Assembly (NCBI RefSeq): GCF_023913515.1
Contig: NZ_CP099391.1
Coordinates: 1,736,001 to 1,800,000 of the forward strand
Direction: 5' to 3'
DNA: 64,000 bases
From: Natronococcus sp. CG52
GTDB lineage: Archaea > Halobacteriota > Halobacteria > Halobacteriales > Natrialbaceae
The notes beneath the pieces were generated by a model that was not told where the DNA came from, searched no databases, and saw nothing but the letters and a program-made list of their open reading frames with translations. Position numbers and translations under genes: made by a program. Shown here in pieces: positions 55,913 through 64,000 of this stretch (position 1 is its first letter; each line of letters opens with the position of its first letter).

Positions 55913-57106
55913 ATGACGATCTACCGGACTCGAGCGGGGCTTCGTCACCAGTTCCGGGACGTGCTGAACTTCTACTACCCGGGCTGTATCGATACGGCCG
56001 TCGGCGGCTACGTCGCGCAACTCGACGAGCGCGACGGGCACGTCTACGACGCCCGAACCAAACACCTCGTCGCGACGGCGCGGGGCGTCCACAACTTCAG
56101 CCTGGGCGTTCTCGCCGACGGTCCCGACTGGTGTCGGTACGCCGCCGAACACGGCCTGCGCTTTCTGGCGAACGATCACTGGGACGACGACCGCGAGGGG
56201 TACGACTGGCTGCTCGAGGGGCGTGAGGCGAGGGACCGGACGCGACACTGCTACGGGCACGCGTTCGTCCTGCTCGCCGGAGCGCGGGCCACGCAGGCCG
56301 GAATTCCCGGTGGGCGCGCGGAACTCGAGCGCGCGTTCGACGTCCTCGAGGGGCGCTTCTGGGAGCCCGATCGCGAACTGTACGCGGACCGGGCGACGCC
56401 GGACTGGGAACTCTCGGCGTACCGCGGGCAGAACGCCAACATGCACGCCTGCGAGGCGCTGCTCTCGGCGTACGAGGCCACCGGCGACGATCGGTTCCTC
56501 GAGCGATCTTACACCATCGCCGACCGATTCACCCGCGAGATCACGGCGGCGACCGACGGCCTCCTGTGGGAACACTACACCGAGGAGTGGGGCCCCGATC
56601 TCTCCTACAACGAGGACAGCCCGCGCCACCAGTTCCGACCGCCGGGGTATCAGCCCGGCCACCACGCCGAGTGGGCGAAGCTGCTCGCGCTGCTCGCCGA
56701 CTACCGACCGGAGGAGTGGCTGCTCGAGCGAGCGTTCGAACTGTTCGACGCGGCCGTCGAGCTCGGCTGGGACGACGAGTACGGCGGGCTCTACTACACG
56801 GTCGACGCCGACGGGGAGCCGATCGTCGCAGACAAGTACGGCTGGGTCCACACGGAGGCCATCGGCGCCAGCGCGCTGCTGAGTCGCCACGACGACGCCT
56901 ACGGCTCGTGGTACGACCGCCTCTGGGAGTACTCGCTCGAGCACCTGCGCAACCCCCGGTACGGCAACTGGTACGAGCGACTGACTCGGGACCACGAGCG
57001 CGACGGACCGAACCGCGGAACGGCGGTCGAACCGGGCTACCACCCGCTAACCAACTGCTGGCTCGCGATGCGGGCGCTCGAGGCCGACCCGGCCGCCTTC
57101 GAGTAG
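55913..57106 (+). CDS. N-acylglucosamine 2-epimerase (AGE) family sugar epimerase/isomerase
   Basis: A 397-aa (alpha/alpha)6-barrel enzyme. Typical strings are GYVAQLDERDGHVYD near the start, CYGHAFVLLAGARATQAG with the first catalytic His, NANMHACEALLSAYEATGD in the middle, PGHHAEWAKLLALL and the late GNWYERL segment. The family interconverts sugars such as mannose/fructose or GlcNAc/ManNAc without metal. The specific sugar is undecided. The 124-bp divergent gap to the oxidoreductase should hold both promoters. Confidence 0.9.
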   Translation: MTIYRTRAGLRHQFRDVLNFYYPGCIDTAVGGYVAQLDERDGHVYDARTKHLVATARGVHNFSLGVLADGPDWCRYAAEHGLRFLANDHWDDDREGYDWLLEGREARDRTRHCYGHAFVLLAGARATQAGIPGGRAELERAFDVLEGRFWEPDRELYADRATPDWELSAYRGQNANMHACEALLSAYEATGDDRFLERSYTIADRFTREITAATDGLLWEHYTEEWGPDLSYNEDSPRHQFRPPGYQPGHHAEWAKLLALLADYRPEEWLLERAFELFDAAVELGWDDEYGGLYYTVDADGEPIVADKYGWVHTEAIGASALLSRHDDAYGSWYDRLWEYSLEHLRNPRYGNWYERLTRDHERDGPNRGTAVEPGYHPLTNCWLAMRALEADPAAFE

Positions 57107-57269
57107 CGAAAGTAAACCCGCGCGACGCTCGGTTCGCGGTCAACTCGGCACCCGTACGTTACCGCGTCGCGGCGGCGTAACCTCGACCGATTCGTCGGAC
57201 CGCGGCGACGATAGATGCCCCCGCAAAGGTTTAACCCCGCACGGAGACTTCGTCCCTCCGAGAGGAGAC

Positions 57270-57920
57270 ATGGCTTCAGATGACACCGAGGAACACCCGG
57301 GAGAGGAGCGAGTCGGAGACGACGAACCGCTCGAGGCGGGCGATCTCGTCGGCGACACGGACGACGGACGGAGCGCGGCCGTCGAGGAAGTCGACCAGCG
57401 GATCGTCGACCTACTGTCGTGGATTCTCGACACGGAGACGCGCGCGAAGATCTACGTCCACCTGTTGGCGAGCCCCGGCAGCACCTCCGAGGAGGTCGCA
57501 AAAGGGACCGGACTCTACCCCAGCACCGTTCGGGAAGCGCTCGCCGAACTCCACGAAGAGGAACGGGTCAGCCGGGAAAAGCGCGCGAACGAGGGGGCCG
57601 GTAACAATCCGTACGAGTACACGGCGATCCAGCCGAGCGAACTCGTCGGCGGCGTCGTCGACCAGGTACAGCGGGAACTGAACACGATCTTTACGCTCGA
57701 CCGCGTCCTCGATCGTCAGTCAGCGGAACCGCCCGCGCTCGACGAGGACCTCGAACCGGTCAAGATCACCGTCGACGACACGACCCCGACGGCGACCGAC
57801 GGAAACGAGGCGGACTCCGTCTCGTTCGAGGACGACGTCGAGATCGAAACGGCCGCGGCCGATACGGAGGTCGAAGAGCCACCGGACGAGGACGAAACCG
57901 ACGGTCCTGCTCGGGAATAA
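57270..57920 (+). CDS. winged-helix transcriptional regulator with acidic tail
   Basis: A 216-aa protein. The first 45 residues are acidic and disordered. A winged HTH covers about 46-115 (RAKIYVHLLASPGSTSEEVAKGTGLY, then PSTVREALAELHEEERVS), which resembles TrmB/ArsR-type haloarchaeal regulators. A wing with NNPYEYTAIQPSEL follows, and the last 60 residues are acidic again. Target unknown. It converges on the M24 gene 6 nt away. Confidence 0.82.
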   Translation: MASDDTEEHPGEERVGDDEPLEAGDLVGDTDDGRSAAVEEVDQRIVDLLSWILDTETRAKIYVHLLASPGSTSEEVAKGTGLYPSTVREALAELHEEERVSREKRANEGAGNNPYEYTAIQPSELVGGVVDQVQRELNTIFTLDRVLDRQSAEPPALDEDLEPVKITVDDTTPTATDGNEADSVSFEDDVEIETAAADTEVEEPPDEDETDGPARE

Positions 57921-57926
57921 CCGTCC

Positions 57927-59030
57927 TCAGTCCTCCTCGAGTCCGAGCACGGCCGGTCGCTCGAGCGTGATGTCGCGGTCGACCGCCGAGGCGGTTACCG
58001 TCGGCCACCGGCCGGTCGCGGTCAGCACCTCGATCTCGTCGGCGGCGACGAGTGCCGTATCCTCGCTTTTCGCGCCCTGTACGGTCGGATTCCAGGCGTA
58101 CGCCATCGGCGAGTCGACCGTCGCGTCGTGTCCCGGCGTCGCGATCCACTCCCGACCGGCGAAGCCGGCCGCGCCGCCCTGATGGTGGTGTTCCCACTCG
58201 CCGCCGTAGCCGACCGCAGCGTAGGCGTCCTGGATCGCGCCGAAGACGTCCCCTGCCGTTTCGCCGTCTGTCGCCGCCGTCTGCGTCGCCGCGAGCGCCG
58301 TAGTCTCGACGCGGGCCGCGGCGCGGTGTCTGTCCTCGAGCCACTCCGGCGGGTCGAAGGCGACGGTACGGGTACAGCTCGCGTGCAGTCCCGCGCGCTC
58401 GGCCGTGACCGAGACGAGCGCGTAGTCGCCGAGTTCGGCCTCCGTCGGCGTGTAGTGGCGGTATCGCGTCGCGCGGTCGCTTCCGCCGACGAGCGCGACC
58501 GGCGCCTCGATGTCGCGCGCCGAGAGTGCGACTTTGAGCGCCGATGCGACCTCGTGTTCGGTGTCCTCGGGTTGGAGTTCGCGACAGACCGATTCGACGG
58601 CCGCGGCCGTCTGTCGTCCCAACTCGCGATAGCGCTCGCGGTCGCGCTCGGTCAGGGGCTGGCGCAGTTCCGTCGGGTCGACGCGCTCGATCCCGGAAAC
58701 GTCGATATCGGCGGCCGCTCGCTCGTCGCCGGTCCGGGCCGCGATGGCGTCCTCGAGCGAGGACTCGTACCAGGAAAACTCCTCGATCGATACGGCGTCG
58801 GATGCAAGGTCCGGCAGCTCTTCGGCTGCGATACGGTCGGCCTCGATGTTGTTCGTCAGTACTCGAGCGGTGGCTCCGTCGTAGCCGACGGCAGCGACGC
58901 CGGCGTCGCCCTCGCGGTCGACGACGTTGTTGCCGCCCGTGAGCCAGGCGAAGGAGTTCGGCCGGGCGAACCAGACCGACTCGAGTTCGTGCGTCTCGAG
59001 GTAGCGCTCGAGTCGCTCGCGCTTGTCCAT
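57927..59030 (-). CDS. M24-fold protein (Xaa-Pro peptidase/creatinase type) lacking Asp metal ligands
   Basis: A 367-aa protein with the N-terminal creatinase-like domain (WFARPNSFAWLTGGNN) and the pita-bread C-terminal domain. Where metallopeptidases have DxGxxxxxxxxD the sequence reads VTAERAGLHASCTRT, so both Asp ligands are replaced. The His (EHHHQGGAAGF) and one Glu (KSEDTALV) remain. It may be a metal-free hydrolase like creatinase, or have lost peptidase activity. It is divergent from the heme A synthase gene. Confidence 0.85.
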   Translation of the reverse strand: MDKRERLERYLETHELESVWFARPNSFAWLTGGNNVVDREGDAGVAAVGYDGATARVLTNNIEADRIAAEELPDLASDAVSIEEFSWYESSLEDAIAARTGDERAAADIDVSGIERVDPTELRQPLTERDRERYRELGRQTAAAVESVCRELQPEDTEHEVASALKVALSARDIEAPVALVGGSDRATRYRHYTPTEAELGDYALVSVTAERAGLHASCTRTVAFDPPEWLEDRHRAAARVETTALAATQTAATDGETAGDVFGAIQDAYAAVGYGGEWEHHHQGGAAGFAGREWIATPGHDATVDSPMAYAWNPTVQGAKSEDTALVAADEIEVLTATGRWPTVTASAVDRDITLERPAVLGLEED

Positions 59031-59169
59031 GTCGGGTGCTGGCGTGGGTGACCCTTGAATCCGACGAACCCGTTCGGTCTCCGTCCGGCGAGCGGGGCGA
59101 ATCCGGCCGGGGCCGGGTTCGTCTCGGGTAATCTAAGTACGGGTGGTTCTAACCCCCGCCAGAACGCCC

Positions 59170-60054
59170 GTGTCGACCCACAGCCACACCTCCGGTCACA
59201 GACTCCGTCCGCTGATCGCTCGGTTCGGCTTCCCCCATCTGCTGGCAGCGACGCTCGCGCTGGTCGCGGCGACGATCCTGCTCGGCGTCGCGGCGAAGGC
59301 GACCGGCTCGGGACTGGCCTGCGAAGCGAACTGGCCCCAGTGTGACGCCGGGCCGTACAACCTGCTGCCCGCGAACCTTCCCAGTTTCTACGAGTGGTTC
59401 CACCGGTTCGTCGCGATGTTCGCCGGCTTCGCGATCGTCGGCTCCGCACTCGCCGCCTGGCGCTCGCCGTCGGTCGACCGGCACGTGACGTCGCTGGTCG
59501 TTCTCGGCATGCTCCTGACGCCGGTCCAGGTGTACCTCGGCCGCGAGACCGTCTTCCAGTACCAGATGGAGATCCTCTCGCTCCACTTCTGGACCGCGGT
59601 GCTCATCTTCTCGATGTTCGTGGTCGCGACCGTCCTCGTCTGGGCGCCGAAGCTGACGGCCACACACGTCACCGGCGCGCTCGGACTCGGGCTCGTCGCG
59701 CTGCCGCTGCACGTCGCGCTCAGCCCGACGGATCTCGGCGTCGTGACGAACTACGGTCCAACCATCCAGCTGCTCCAGTACGCCGTGACGCTCGCGCTGG
59801 TTGCGTCCGTCATCGTCGCCACGATGGTCGGTCGGTGGCGATTCGACGACCGCCCGCTGCTCGGACTGCTGGCCGGATCGACCGTGCTGGCGCTCGCGGT
59901 CACCTACCTCGGACGACGCGCCGTGATGACGTTCAGCCCCGCGCTCGACCAGTTCTACCTCGTCGTCGCGCTGGCTCTCCTCGTCGCGTTCGTCGTCGGA
60001 ATCTGGCGGAGCCGATCGACCGCAGCAGCGTCTCGAGACGCGCTCTCGTCGTAG
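59170..60054 (+). CDS. ctaA: heme A synthase (CtaA/COX15)
   Basis: A 294-aa membrane enzyme with eight helices that oxidises heme O to heme A for aa3-type oxidases. Family features are the ATGSGLACEANWPQC loop with its Cys pair, EWFHRFVAMFAG with heme His, and SLHFWTAVL and VTYLGRRAV helices in the second half. I chose GTG 59170; a GTG at 59143 is also in frame, and the only AT-rich box (near 59135) fits either start poorly. Confidence 0.88.
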   Translation: MSTHSHTSGHRLRPLIARFGFPHLLAATLALVAATILLGVAAKATGSGLACEANWPQCDAGPYNLLPANLPSFYEWFHRFVAMFAGFAIVGSALAAWRSPSVDRHVTSLVVLGMLLTPVQVYLGRETVFQYQMEILSLHFWTAVLIFSMFVVATVLVWAPKLTATHVTGALGLGLVALPLHVALSPTDLGVVTNYGPTIQLLQYAVTLALVASVIVATMVGRWRFDDRPLLGLLAGSTVLALAVTYLGRRAVMTFSPALDQFYLVVALALLVAFVVGIWRSRSTAAASRDALSS

Positions 60055-60444
60055 CATCGCGTCTCGGGGATTTGTTTTCAGTTCAGCCGCTCTGCTAAGA
60101 CATTTTTCTGCTGATGGACATTCCTCGGCTGTGTTAGAGACAGCTGAAACACATATCAGACCACCTCAGTACGGGAAGTTACGATCTCGACGGGGAATAG
60201 AAAGAGAACGTCAGGTGGATATTTTTGAGAGACAGCACCGATACTGCGGACAAGAAGTCCGATACCGAGGCCGATGAGGCCTCCAATTGCGAGGACTTCC
60301 GCCGCATTGAGAAGCGCAGTTTCTGGAAGCGAGGACTCGATTTCACCCTGACGTCACCTAAAATCGGTTCCGGTGGTCCCAACACGGCTGACAACGACGA
60401 CTGCTGCTGCTGAAATTGCCACTTTTAAATCAATTGGCGTGTAG
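60055..60444. other. accessory spacer with a short cysteine-ending reading frame
   Basis: AT-richer than the flanks. It holds a TTG-started frame at 60225-60413 (62 aa, ending PNTADNDDCCC) with no recognisable family and no strong promoter, and a stretch at 60078-60114 resembling the dispersed repeat of 61.5 kb. I do not call a gene. Confidence 0.3.
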
Positions 60445-60720
60445 AGATGCGAACTGAACGGCGGAGACACTGGCGACGGCAACGGCGAAACCGATACTGG
60501 TGATTCCGATATCGACGACGCGGGTGATGATTCCGACGCCGATGGTGATGACAACGACGGCACCGGATCGAACGGCGGTGCGCCCGAGCCCGACGAGGAC
60601 GACAGTATGCCTGGCTTCACGACCGGTGCCGGCGTCCTCGGCGGCGCGGCGACCCTCGAGTGGCTGCGCCGGAAGGCCGGCACGGGCGACTCCGCTGGCG
60701 TCGACCAACCGGCCGAGTAA
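60445..60720 (+). pseudogene. C-terminal remnant of a PGF-CTERM-type surface protein
   Basis: The open frame encodes a D/G/T-rich linker (GDGNGETDTGDSDIDDAGDD) followed by SMPGFTTGAGVLGGAATLEWLRRKAG. A PGF motif, hydrophobic stretch and basic end is the PGF-CTERM sorting signal processed by archaeosortase. There is no start and nothing upstream in frame beyond a stop at 60442, so only the tail is left. Confidence 0.55.
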
Positions 60721-60752
60721 CGGCCCATCGTTCGAATTGCCCGCTGGGTCGT

Positions 60753-60845
60753 ACTGCATTCGTGCCTTCTATTCAGCATCAACTCCGTTTTCTACTCGAA
60801 CACTGTCAAGAGTGGCGTGCTGAATACAGAGAATGTATGCAGCAC
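60753..60845. repeat. dispersed repeat, copy A (inverted-repeat pair)
   Basis: The left arm contains TTCTATTCAGCA and the right arm TGCTGAATACAGA, as imperfect inverted repeats about 50 bp apart. It shares these ends with copies B and C. Confidence 0.5.
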
Positions 60846-61006
60846 GGCACCCTCGTTTATTTCTCACGTTCAGGTCGAAACCAACCAGCATAGACAGCTG
60901 CTCAGTGAACGAGAATTGGCGGAAATAGCTACTGTTGGAGGCTTGAAATTCTTCCTGTTAAGAACCCACCAATTCTCTTATACCCGTTGACCCGCATCGC
61001 TACACA

Positions 61007-61447
61007 ATGGGAAACGGGTCATCGGAAGCGGTAATACTATTGGTAGAAGACAATCCCGGCGATATTCGCCTCATAGAAGAATCCTTCTCAGACGGCAACA
61101 TCGCAAACACACTCCACACGGTCACTGATGGTCAAGCCGCCCTCGACTTCATCTATCAACGCAACGAGTACGAGGACGCTCCCCGACCGGACATTGTACT
61201 TCTCGACCTGAACCTGCCGAAAGTGGACGGTGAAGACGTTCTACACGAAATCAAACACCATCCCGAACTGGATCCTGTTCTAGTGATTGTCCTCACCGGA
61301 ATGGATGAAGGTCTGATTGAATCCCGCGACCTCGACCATGATGCAGATGAAGATGCAATCCTCGAAAAACCAGTTGATCCCGGCGAGTTTGCTGAGGTGA
61401 TTCGGTCGTTCGAGCAGTTCCGGTTAGCAGTTATGCGAGAAGACTGA
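61007..61447 (+). CDS. response regulator, receiver domain only
   Basis: A 146-aa CheY/Rcp1-like receiver. The acidic pocket is VEDN near residue 14, the phospho-acceptor Asp lies in VLLDLNLPKVDG, the conserved Thr in VLTGMDEG and Lys in ILEKPVDPGEF. There is no output domain, as in haloarchaeal single-domain regulators used for phosphorelay to other kinases. A TATA box (TCTTATACCC) lies about 27 nt before the ATG. No kinase is adjacent. Its codon use is more AT-rich than its neighbours, fitting an accessory region. Confidence 0.9.
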   Translation: MGNGSSEAVILLVEDNPGDIRLIEESFSDGNIANTLHTVTDGQAALDFIYQRNEYEDAPRPDIVLLDLNLPKVDGEDVLHEIKHHPELDPVLVIVLTGMDEGLIESRDLDHDADEDAILEKPVDPGEFAEVIRSFEQFRLAVMRED

Positions 61448-61525
61448 CGAGGACAGCTTCTACGGTAACTCCTTGTCCTGTACTGAGCAATTCTCTCCAC
61501 CGCTTGATCGAACAGTAGTTCCTAC

Positions 61526-61744
61526 TACATTCGCGCCCTGTATTCAGCACGGCTCTGCTAATATTATCGCTAGTTGATAAAAGTCTCAGCGTTAGGTTCG
61601 AACTTGCACGTAACGGATCGCTGGTTTTTCGCTATAGACCACATAGAGGACGTCGTGTTATGTTTCGGGGAACGATGTAACTTGCGGACGAGAATCCATC
61701 CAACAGCTGTCAGGAACGGCGTGTTGAATACGGATGATCGATCC
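61526..61744. repeat. dispersed repeat, copy B (about 215-bp inverted-repeat element)
   Basis: Left end CGCGCCCTGTATTCAGCACG; right end, on the other strand, CCGTATTCAACACGCC. A CAGCGTTAGGTTCGAA block (61587-61602) is identical to one in copy C. No gene is seen; a 60-aa frame inside it (61574-61756) is part of the repeat. The surrounding gap 61448-61950 has nothing else except an AT-rich promoter region. Confidence 0.55.
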
Positions 61745-61959
61745 ATCGACTACTAAGCATAGAACCACTTGTAACCCAAATCAGTTCGGGCAATCTATTC
61801 CGCCGGTTATTTTCTTCGTGGATGATTCGAGTTACCCTATGGCTCTAGTCTGGTAAATCGAAATCTTCCCAGGTGCTGTTGGTTTATTTGAACGAATCAG
61901 TGTCCGGCACAGGGCAGCTTTATCCCCTCGCGAGTTCTTGATTATAGATAGTGATAATA

Positions 61960-62346
61960 ATGGCGGTAACTCCACAAAGTAACGTCGAGATAGTACGAGG
62001 CGTGTATGACGGTTTCAACGAGGGGGATATCGACTCGGTCTTAGCGAGAATGGCTGACGACATTGAGTGGACCGAACCGGATGGCATCATGTTTGCCGGG
62101 ACCTACCGGACCCCCACTGCGGTGCTGGAGAACGTTTTCCAACCAGCCATGAGAGAGTTCAAGACCTTCAGGGTCGAACCGGATCAGTTCATCGACGGCG
62201 GTGATACGGTCGTCGCCCTGGGTATGTTCCGGGCCACGACCGAGGCGGACGAACAGATCGAAAGCCCGTTCGCGCACGTCTACGAACACCACGACGGCCG
62301 GATTACCCGGTTCGTGAACTACACGGACACCGCGCTGTGGCAGTAG
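61960..62346 (+). CDS. SnoaL-like/NTF2-fold protein
   Basis: A 128-aa alpha+beta cone protein. VYDGFNEGDIDSVLARMADDIEW is the typical SnoaL/ketosteroid-isomerase opening, and FAHVYEHHDGRITRFVNYTDT the last strands. Members act as isomerases, hydrolases or pure ligand binders. An in-frame GTG at 61951 stands 30 nt after a TTTATCC box and could be the leaderless start. It sits between repeat copies B and C. Confidence 0.85.
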   Translation: MAVTPQSNVEIVRGVYDGFNEGDIDSVLARMADDIEWTEPDGIMFAGTYRTPTAVLENVFQPAMREFKTFRVEPDQFIDGGDTVVALGMFRATTEADEQIESPFAHVYEHHDGRITRFVNYTDTALWQ

Positions 62347-62393
62347 GCCGCTCACTTCTTAAACACCGTCTTTCGAGTGAACGCGATGAGGGA

Positions 62394-62482
62394 TACGCGC
62401 CTTCTATTCGATACGGCTCTACCGACATCACCGGCAGTCAATAAATCTACCAGCGTTAGGTTCGAATTCCTACGTAACAACC
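62394..62482. repeat. dispersed repeat, copy C (left half only)
   Basis: Aligns along its whole length to the left 86 bp of copy B: CGCGCCTTCTATTC start, ATACGGCTCT, and the identical 16-bp block at 62451-62466, then ACGTAAC. No right arm is present. Confidence 0.55.
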
Positions 62483-62540
62483 GTTTCAGACGAGATTACA
62501 CCTGAAGAACGGCATTTCAAGAGGAACGGTTCGACCGTAC

Positions 62541-63032
62541 TTATCCGATCGCGATAACAATCCCTCCAGCGGCGAGGACGGCACCGATGCCGACCGCGAA
62601 CAGGATGTAGTTCGCGACCGGGCTCTTTGCCGGTGTCACGTTCACCGTGTATCGCCGCCGGGAGATTGGCCAGAACGGGCGGATCCCCATGGGCGTCAGT
62701 GCGTCCGCGAGGAGATGTGAGACGATCGAGAGCGCGCCGACGACGAACGCGAACGCGACGAACCCGACGTCGACGAGCGGCGACGCCGCGTCGACGAGAA
62801 CGGCCGCGCCGGCGGCGAGTGCGGCACCGACGAGGAGCGCGAACAGGAGGGAGTGAGTCGGTCCGCGATGCTCGAGAAACGGCACTTGATGGTCGAAGTC
62901 GGGTAGCGTCGAGAGGGAGACGCAGACGAGGCCGCCGACGATAGCAGCCGTCTCGTGGCCGGTGACGGCGACGGCGGCACCGAATGGCGCGTACGCGGCC
63001 AGGGACGCGCCGTAGTGGCCAACCTGATACAT
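62541..63032 (-). CDS. YdjM/DUF457-type membrane-bound metal-dependent hydrolase-like protein
   Basis: A 163-aa protein with four or five helices. The YdjM-type motifs are STLPDFDHQVPFLEHRGPTHSL and SHLLADALTPMGIRPFWP, with conserved His and Asp at the membrane face. Members were first named LexA-controlled inner-membrane hydrolases; activity is not shown. ATG 63032 is preferred over 63041 because a TTATAAG box is centred 28 nt before it. Confidence 0.88.
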   Translation of the reverse strand: MYQVGHYGASLAAYAPFGAAVAVTGHETAAIVGGLVCVSLSTLPDFDHQVPFLEHRGPTHSLLFALLVGAALAAGAAVLVDAASPLVDVGFVAFAFVVGALSIVSHLLADALTPMGIRPFWPISRRRYTVNVTPAKSPVANYILFAVGIGAVLAAGGIVIAIG

Positions 63033-63094
63033 CCTAAACATGTACTCAGTGTCGTCTTATAAGTCCATCGCCCGAGAGGTACCCGATCTTGTAG

Positions 63095-63307
63095 GCCGGG
63101 TACTTCGACATCTTCCGTCGGACGACGACCGTGGAACTCGAGGAGCGGTTCGGCGTCTCGGACTCGGCCGTATCACGGCAACTGCGTCGCGGTCTCGCCA
63201 CGCTCGTCGATTCGACGGCCCGTATCGAGACGCGACCGGAGGACACTGCAGCCGATCCCGGCACCGGGCAGTCGAACCCTGCACCGAAGAGGGGTGACGG
63301 TGACTAA
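63095..63307 (+). pseudogene. C-terminal remnant of a bacterio-opsin-activator-type HTH_10 regulator
   Basis: After an in-frame TAG (63092-63094) the frame reads AGYFDIFRRTTTVELEERFG, then VSDSAVSRQLRRGLATLVD, the recognition part of the HTH_10 domain seen at the end of bat-like regulators. The rest of the protein is gone; a low-complexity tail leads to the stop at 63305. Confidence 0.55.
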
Positions 63308-63345
63308 CCGCGGCGATTATGGTCGTTCATTTCTTCCGTACACCC

Positions 63346-63978
63346 GTGCAGAACGTCACCGACAGGACCAGCAACCCGTTCGGTATGCGACCGCCCTTCG
63401 ACCGAACCCCGCCCGGTGACCGGACCGCCGTTTTCGGCTACGGGGACGCCAACGCGGACTTCCACCTGATCGGCGATTACCCCGGCCGCCACGGCGGTGC
63501 CGAAACCGGCGTTCCGTTTACCGGATCCGACGCCGGCCGTGCCCTCCAGGACGTCCTCCGGGAGGTCGGCTTCGTGAGCGGTCCGTCGACCGAACCCGTC
63601 TGCGAGAACCTGTTCTGTAGCTACATCCAGATGTGCTGCCTGCCGGCGGATCGGACGCCGACCGAGGAGGAGTACGACGTTCTCGAGCGGTACTTCGACG
63701 CCGAACTGCGGGCGATCAACGCGCACGTTCTCCTGCCGGTCGGCGAGCGGGCGACGGATCACGTCCTCCGGGAGTACACGACCCAGCGACACCGCCTCGA
63801 ACTCGACACGGCGGCGCTCAACGCGACCGAGATCCGCGGCCGGGGCTTCCTGATCGTCCCGATCAGAGAGCCGACAGAGTGGGAGGATACGGAGCGGGAA
63901 GCGCTCGTCGCGCGACTCGAGGCGATTCTGGGCCGGGACTACCGCCAGACGAAGGGTGTCGCGACGATGGTCGGTTAG
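63346..63978 (+). CDS. uracil-DNA glycosylase superfamily protein
   Basis: A 210-aa UDG-fold protein. FHLIGDYPGRHGGAETGVPFTG corresponds to the motif-A loop and uracil-binding region of family 4/5-like UDGs. The cysteine cluster VCENLFCSYIQMCC might bind an Fe-S cluster, as in family 4. GTG 63346 (VQNVTDRTSNPF) is chosen because an ATTATG box stands about 28 nt upstream; ATG 63319 is the alternative. The gene ends cleanly 22 nt before the window edge. Confidence 0.82.
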   Translation: MQNVTDRTSNPFGMRPPFDRTPPGDRTAVFGYGDANADFHLIGDYPGRHGGAETGVPFTGSDAGRALQDVLREVGFVSGPSTEPVCENLFCSYIQMCCLPADRTPTEEEYDVLERYFDAELRAINAHVLLPVGERATDHVLREYTTQRHRLELDTAALNATEIRGRGFLIVPIREPTEWEDTEREALVARLEAILGRDYRQTKGVATMVG

Positions 63979-64000
63979 CGGCCGAACCGCGTCCTGACCG

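Noticed and set aside
60225-60413. 62-aa frame ending in three cysteines
   Set aside because: TTG start, no ribosome-binding site or well-placed TATA box, no recognisable family; left as an unassigned spacer.
61574-61756. 60-aa frame inside repeat copy B
   Set aside because: Most of it is repeat sequence also seen in copy C; no promoter or start context.

Overview
The window is high-GC archaeal chromosome from a haloarchaeon (class Halobacteria; the gene set looks like Natrialbales, but that rank is a guess). The grounds are acidic proteomes, TATA boxes about 28 nt upstream of many starts (leaderless transcription), Tat-type export signals, halocyanin, a SAMP-like ubiquitin-fold protein, NOP5/fibrillarin, and many haloarchaeal conserved proteins of unknown function. 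Most of it is ordinary core genome in short one- to three-gene units. No plasmid, CRISPR array or complete transposon is visible.

Layout. 0-14 kb: a pentapeptide-repeat/K+ channel fusion, a PadR regulator, an S9 peptidase, hydrolases, a Tat-exported HtrA-like protease, a SAMP-like protein and a formyltransferase. These are mixed with several decayed genes: DUF2270, a Kef-type antiporter, an unidentified gene at 9.2 kb, the C-terminus of a PHA synthase, and a one-base frameshifted hydrolase. 14-24 kb: an FAD oxidoreductase, a stand-alone adenylate-forming-like domain, a sugar-transfer type ATP-grasp protein, and the chaperone set grpE-dnaK-dnaJ (minus strand) with hairpin-rich spacers. 22-28 kb: an XPB-type helicase and its likely Bax1/DUF790 nuclease partner, separated by a ZIP-like membrane protein and an SSS symporter pair. 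28-42 kb: alcohol dehydrogenase, PQQ-type sugar dehydrogenase, NSUN methyltransferase coupled to a PUA-like protein, PAC2, aldo/keto reductase, a PAPS-reductase-like protein, MFS transporter, amidohydrolase and small zinc proteins. 42-47 kb: glutaredoxin, two YeeE/YedE half-transporters, a His-rich halocyanin, a zinc-dependent deacylase, DUF309, a 53-aa zinc finger and tRNA-Leu(CAA). The tRNA 3' end is duplicated downstream, as at an integration site. 47-60 kb: IMPase, DUF63, DUF2391, nop5-flpA, acyl-CoA ligase, gshA, a divergent sugar oxidoreductase/epimerase pair, an HTH regulator, an M24-fold protein without its two Asp metal ligands, and heme A synthase. 60-63.3 kb: an AT-richer accessory patch with a surface-protein tail remnant, a receiver-only response regulator, a SnoaL-like gene, a dispersed short repeat and an HTH_10 remnant. 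The window closes with a YdjM-like membrane protein and a uracil-DNA glycosylase-like gene.

How the genes work together. Clear functional groups are GrpE-DnaK-DnaJ (protein folding), NOP5-FlpA (box C/D RNP 2'-O-methylation), NSUN plus PUA-like protein (RNA m5C), XPB-Bax1 (DNA repair), GshA with a monothiol glutaredoxin (low-molecular-weight thiol chemistry), the paired YeeE proteins (sulfur-compound uptake), and the Gfo/Idh/MocA-AGE epimerase pair (sugar conversion). I did not find a convincing new multi-gene system. The most interesting signals are the tRNA att-like duplication, the hairpin array between dnaK and dnaJ, the dispersed repeats at 60-62 kb, the metal-ligand-less M24 protein and the pentapeptide-channel fusion.
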